From Flavisolibacter nicotianae (GTDB lineage Bacteria > Bacteroidota > Bacteroidia > Chitinophagales > Chitinophagaceae), in NCBI RefSeq assembly GCF_003628535.1, contig NZ_RBCI01000002.1, positions 434,001 through 498,000 of the forward strand: a DNA stretch of 64,000 nt. Reading direction: 5' to 3'. Under the pieces are notes generated by a model. It did no database searches and was not told where the DNA came from. It saw only the letters and a list, made by a program, of their open reading frames with translations. Both the position numbers and the translations under genes were made by a program. Below are positions 61,081-64,000 of the stretch, piece after piece (the first letter of the stretch is position 1; every line of letters begins with the position of its first letter).

Positions 61081-63084
61081 ATGTGCAAAGCTGCTAACTG
61101 CGCTGTCTTCCTTCTTCTTCTCCTTGCCGTCTCCTGCCGGCAAACGAAAACCACCGAAATGGCGGAAGCGACTTTTTGGAGACAGTCCCTCCTCGACTCC
61201 ACGTACCGGATTCTATTCAGGGAGAAAGACACCGTAAAGGCCTTTTCCTTTTTCGATTCGGCCCTGCAGCGTTCCCCCCGTGTCAGCGTTTACCCGAGAG
61301 CCGCACGGTTTGACCTCAAGGCCAACTACTACTATTTTTTTACAAGCGACAACGAAGCCACGGCCCGCAGCATCGATTCGGCCCTGGCTTTTTACAACAC
61401 GGCCGAACTGCAAAACCGCTATCCCCGCACCTACGTGGGGCTCCTGCTTTTCGGCGGGCAGATCGCCTACCGGCTCACCCAATACAGCAAGGCCAATGAA
61501 TATTATTTCAGGGCCAAGAAACTGGCCGAAGCCCACCTGAGTCCCTGCGAGCAAACGGCCTTCAACTACAACATTGCCATGGTGCTGTTCCGGCAGGAAA
61601 ACTACCGGGCCTCGCTCCGCCATTTCAGGGAAGCCTATGCCCAGCAGGAAAGCTGTGCGCCCCAAACCTTTGGCGTGGTGCTGCAGCAGCAGGAGATCCA
61701 GAGCAACATCGGCGAATGCTTCGTGGAGCTGAAGGCCTACGACAGTGCCCTGGTGCATTTTGACAAAGCGCTGGCCATTGCCGCCCGGTACAAAGACACC
61801 CTGGGTCCCGTTTTCCTCGACAGGATTCACGGCGTGGTGGCCGGCAACAAGGCCAAAGTGCGGCTGGCCCAAAACCGCCTGGAAGAAGCGGAGCAGCTTT
61901 GCCTGAAGGCCATTGCCCTCAACGACCGCGAAGGTTACGAAGTGGACAATGCCCGGGAAGTGAAGCTGCAACTGGCGGAAATCTATCGCCGGCAAACGGA
62001 TTTTTCGGCCATGTTCCGGGTGCTCGGCGGGATCATGACCAACGGGCAGCCGGCCGGTGCCGGCCAGCGGCTGGAGTGGCAGCGCCTGATGGCCGCCTAT
62101 TACGAGCAAACAGCGCTGCCGGAGCTGGCCATCCCGTACCTGAAAGCGTACTCCTCGCTGAACGATTCCATCCAGACGGCGCAAAAGCAACTGACCGAAG
62201 CCGACGTGGCCCGCCAGCTTCGCGACAGGGAGCAGCAACTGCAGATCGCCGTGCTCAAGGAAGACAAGGAGCAGGCCCTTCTCTCGCTGGGGTTCACGAT
62301 CGTTTTTTCCGGCATGACGGTGGCCCTCATTTACCTGGTGTACCAGCACTACCGGCGCAGCAAAAAGACCGTGGCGGTGTTGCAGGCCCTCAACAAAGAG
62401 ATCAGCGCACAAAAGGCCGCACGGGAAGAGGAAGCACGGCAGCGCCACCAGCTGATCACGGAAGCCGTGATCCGGGCACAGGAGGCCGAACGCTCCCTGA
62501 TCGGGCTCGAGCTGCACGACAACATCAACCAGGTGCTCACCACCGTGAAGCTGCACAACGAAATGGTGCTCGAAGGACTGGGCGAGCCCCGGCAGGTGCT
62601 GCCCCGCACCGTCAAATACCTGCAGGACTGCATCAACGAGATCCGCAGCCTTTCGCGGCGCCTGTCGGCACCCACGCTGGGCCGCATCAGCCTCGAAGAG
62701 TCTATCAAAGACCTGATCGATTCCATCAACGCCACCAGCAAGGTGACCATCACCCACCAGATCGCGGGTCTGGAAAACCAGGTGCTGAAACAGGAACTGC
62801 ACCTGGGCGTGTACCGCATCTTGCAGGAGCAACTGAACAACATCCTCAAGCATGCCGAGGCCTCCGAGGTCTTTGTGCTCATCGAACAGAAAGCCGACAG
62901 GTTGGAACTATCGGTCACGGACAACGGGAAAGGCTTTGCAGTGCAGGGCCGGAAGGCCGGCATTGGCCTGCTCAACATGCAGACCCGGGCCGAAAGCCTC
63001 AACGGCACCTTTCAACTGGAAAGCCAGCCGGGCCGGGGATGCAAGGTGGCCGTGGTGCTTCCCTGCCAGCCCTCGCTTTCGTGA
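61081..63084 (+). CDS. TPR-domain sensor histidine kinase (HisKA_3)
   Basis: 667 residues. A lipoprotein-like signal (FLLLLLAVSC) is followed by tetratricopeptide-type helical repeats in the periplasm (about 40-380, e.g. YSKANEYYFRAKKLAEAHL, YDSALVHFDKALAIAARYKD), one membrane helix (LSLGFTIVFSGMTVALIYLV, about 400-420), a coiled coil, HisKA_3 with His479 in GLELHDNINQVLTTVKLHNE and a HATPase domain (LQEQLNNILKHAEAS, VTDNGKGFAVQ, GIGLLNMQTRAESLNG). This architecture is common in Bacteroidetes; a LuxR-type partner would be expected but is not in the window. Confidence 0.94.
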   Translation: MCKAANCAVFLLLLLAVSCRQTKTTEMAEATFWRQSLLDSTYRILFREKDTVKAFSFFDSALQRSPRVSVYPRAARFDLKANYYYFFTSDNEATARSIDSALAFYNTAELQNRYPRTYVGLLLFGGQIAYRLTQYSKANEYYFRAKKLAEAHLSPCEQTAFNYNIAMVLFRQENYRASLRHFREAYAQQESCAPQTFGVVLQQQEIQSNIGECFVELKAYDSALVHFDKALAIAARYKDTLGPVFLDRIHGVVAGNKAKVRLAQNRLEEAEQLCLKAIALNDREGYEVDNAREVKLQLAEIYRRQTDFSAMFRVLGGIMTNGQPAGAGQRLEWQRLMAAYYEQTALPELAIPYLKAYSSLNDSIQTAQKQLTEADVARQLRDREQQLQIAVLKEDKEQALLSLGFTIVFSGMTVALIYLVYQHYRRSKKTVAVLQALNKEISAQKAAREEEARQRHQLITEAVIRAQEAERSLIGLELHDNINQVLTTVKLHNEMVLEGLGEPRQVLPRTVKYLQDCINEIRSLSRRLSAPTLGRISLEESIKDLIDSINATSKVTITHQIAGLENQVLKQELHLGVYRILQEQLNNILKHAEASEVFVLIEQKADRLELSVTDNGKGFAVQGRKAGIGLLNMQTRAESLNGTFQLESQPGRGCKVAVVLPCQPSLS

Positions 63085-63295
63085 GCGCCGGTCCGGTTTT
63101 GCTGGCGTTTTTTCCGGCGCTCCTGTTGGCGTCCCCGCCAACGGGAGCGGAATGATGGTTCTTACCCGTTCTCGCCAGGGCTTGCGGAAAGGCCGGCCGC
63201 GAAAGACCCCGGCGGAAAGGAGGGGCTGCTTTTCTTTTTCCTGTTGGCAGCTTCTCCGGATAAACCTAATTTGAACCCGTATTAAACACCTTACC

Positions 63296-64000
63296 ATGAA
63301 TAAATGTTCCGTTCTTTTTTGTCTCCTGTTGCTGGCCGGCATCCAAAAGGCCTCCGCTTCGGGACCCTCCGCCGACTCCGTTTCCATTGAAGGCCGGTGG
63401 GATCTTACCATCACCATCAATGGCCAGCCGAAACCTTCCTGGCTGGAGGTCCGGCATTCGGGCAACCACACCCTGGTGGGTGATTTCGTGGGGACGGGCG
63501 GTAGTGCCCGGCCTATATCGGAGGTCCACTACAGCGGCGGCCGGCTTCATTTTGCCATTCCGCCGCAATGGGAAAGCGGCAACGGCGACCTGGTGGTGGA
63601 AGGCGAAGCGAAAGGCGACGGGCTGGCCGGTACCATCACGTTCCCGGATGGAAAACAATACAACTGGACGGCAGAAAAAGCACCGCTACTCAAACGCGAA
63701 AAGCAACCGGTGTGGGGCAAACCCATTCGCCTCTTCAACGGCCGCGACCTGGCCGGCTGGCATGCCCTCGGCAAGCAAAACCAGTGGCAGGTGAAGGACG
63801 GTGTTTTGCTCAGCCCGAAATCGGGTTCCAACCTGGCAACGGATGCCACGTTCACCGATTTCAAGCTGCACATCGAGTTCCGCTACCCGGCGGGCAGCAA
63901 CAGCGGCGTGTACCTGCGTGGCCGCCACGAAGTGCAGATCGAGGACGGCAGGGGCACCGGTCCCTGGCTGGGCGGCCTCGGTGCGGTGTATGGCTTTATC
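63296..64000 (+). CDS. DUF1080 (3-keto-disaccharide hydrolase family) protein, 3' truncated by window
   Basis: The 235 visible residues start with a signal peptide (NKCSVLFCLLLLAGIQKASA). An N-terminal beta domain (GRWDLTITINGQPKPSWLEV) precedes the DUF1080 lectin-like jelly roll (RLFNGRDLAGWHALGKQNQW, DFKLHIEFRYPAGSNSGVYL, HEVQIEDGRG). Proteins of this family act on or bind carbohydrates, some as 3-keto-disaccharide hydrolases. The end lies beyond the window. Confidence 0.88.
   Translation, partial: MNKCSVLFCLLLLAGIQKASASGPSADSVSIEGRWDLTITINGQPKPSWLEVRHSGNHTLVGDFVGTGGSARPISEVHYSGGRLHFAIPPQWESGNGDLVVEGEAKGDGLAGTITFPDGKQYNWTAEKAPLLKREKQPVWGKPIRLFNGRDLAGWHALGKQNQWQVKDGVLLSPKSGSNLATDATFTDFKLHIEFRYPAGSNSGVYLRGRHEVQIEDGRGTGPWLGGLGAVYGFI

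Noticed and set aside
61213-62853. Long minus-strand open frame (546 codons) opposite the TPR kinase
   Set aside because: Lies fully antisense to a clear multi-domain kinase; its composition (His/Gln/Leu-rich, no domain) is that of a shadow caused by GC-rich codon use.

Overview
The window is a 64 kb chromosomal segment from a Bacteroidetes bacterium, most likely family Chitinophagaceae or a close relative. Supporting signs are a fused LpxC-FabZ protein, a carboxypeptidase-regulatory/TonB-type outer membrane protein, many LytS/LytTR and PAS-type sensors, and repeated use of the phylum promoter box TAnnTTTG. No rRNA, tRNA, CRISPR array, prophage or plasmid genes were seen. Coding density is high and base composition is fairly even, so most of the segment looks like core chromosome with two small transposase-linked repeat islands.

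Left part (0-9 kb): end of ruvB, a GNAT acetyltransferase, then fatty acid genes acpP-fabF with rnc, a polytopic membrane protein with a metal-transporter-like histidine motif, an AraC regulator with a Cys/His cluster, and lpxC/fabZ-lpxA followed by an ABC ATPase. 9-14 kb: a marR regulator divergent from an EmrA-EmrB-TolC drug efflux operon, with two palindromic operators in the shared promoter region. 14-22 kb: an outer membrane beta-barrel protein, a TIGR02757 protein, and a minus-strand group of two alpha/beta hydrolases around an S41 peptidase, then a CPBP membrane protease.

22-31 kb: a frameshifted REP-type transposase and a LytTR operon (45-residue membrane peptide, membrane protein, degenerate LytS-like kinase, intact LytS-like kinase, LytTR regulator). 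Three minus-strand transcription units here (hydrolase/S41 operon, CPBP gene, LytTR operon) carry the same promoter layout: a 21-bp-period direct repeat 33-35 nt upstream of a TTTG box, then a 15-19 nt leader. I infer a compact autoregulated LytTR regulon, and this is the best candidate for an undescribed system. Further genes are acetyltransferases, a YdjM-like membrane protein, a cystathionine gamma-synthase/lyase, small secreted proteins and a methyltransferase.

31-39 kb: an RND efflux operon (TolC, adaptor, HAE1 pump) divergent from a tetR gene with a 20-bp palindrome, then a second LytS/LytTR pair. 40-54 kb: two BNR/sialidase-like proteins, PAS and LytS-type sensor kinases without adjacent regulators, a large catalase, a NamZ/DUF1343 muramidase, YccF, a lytic transglycosylase and a GH16 glucanase. 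54-64 kb: an NAD(P)-binding protein, a stress-type flavin-binding protein, a SnoaL-like protein, an intact REP-type transposase among several copies of a CACCCGGGGTCT palindrome, a tandem ABC ATPase whose two halves are degenerate in complementary ways, a TPR histidine kinase and the start of a DUF1080 protein.
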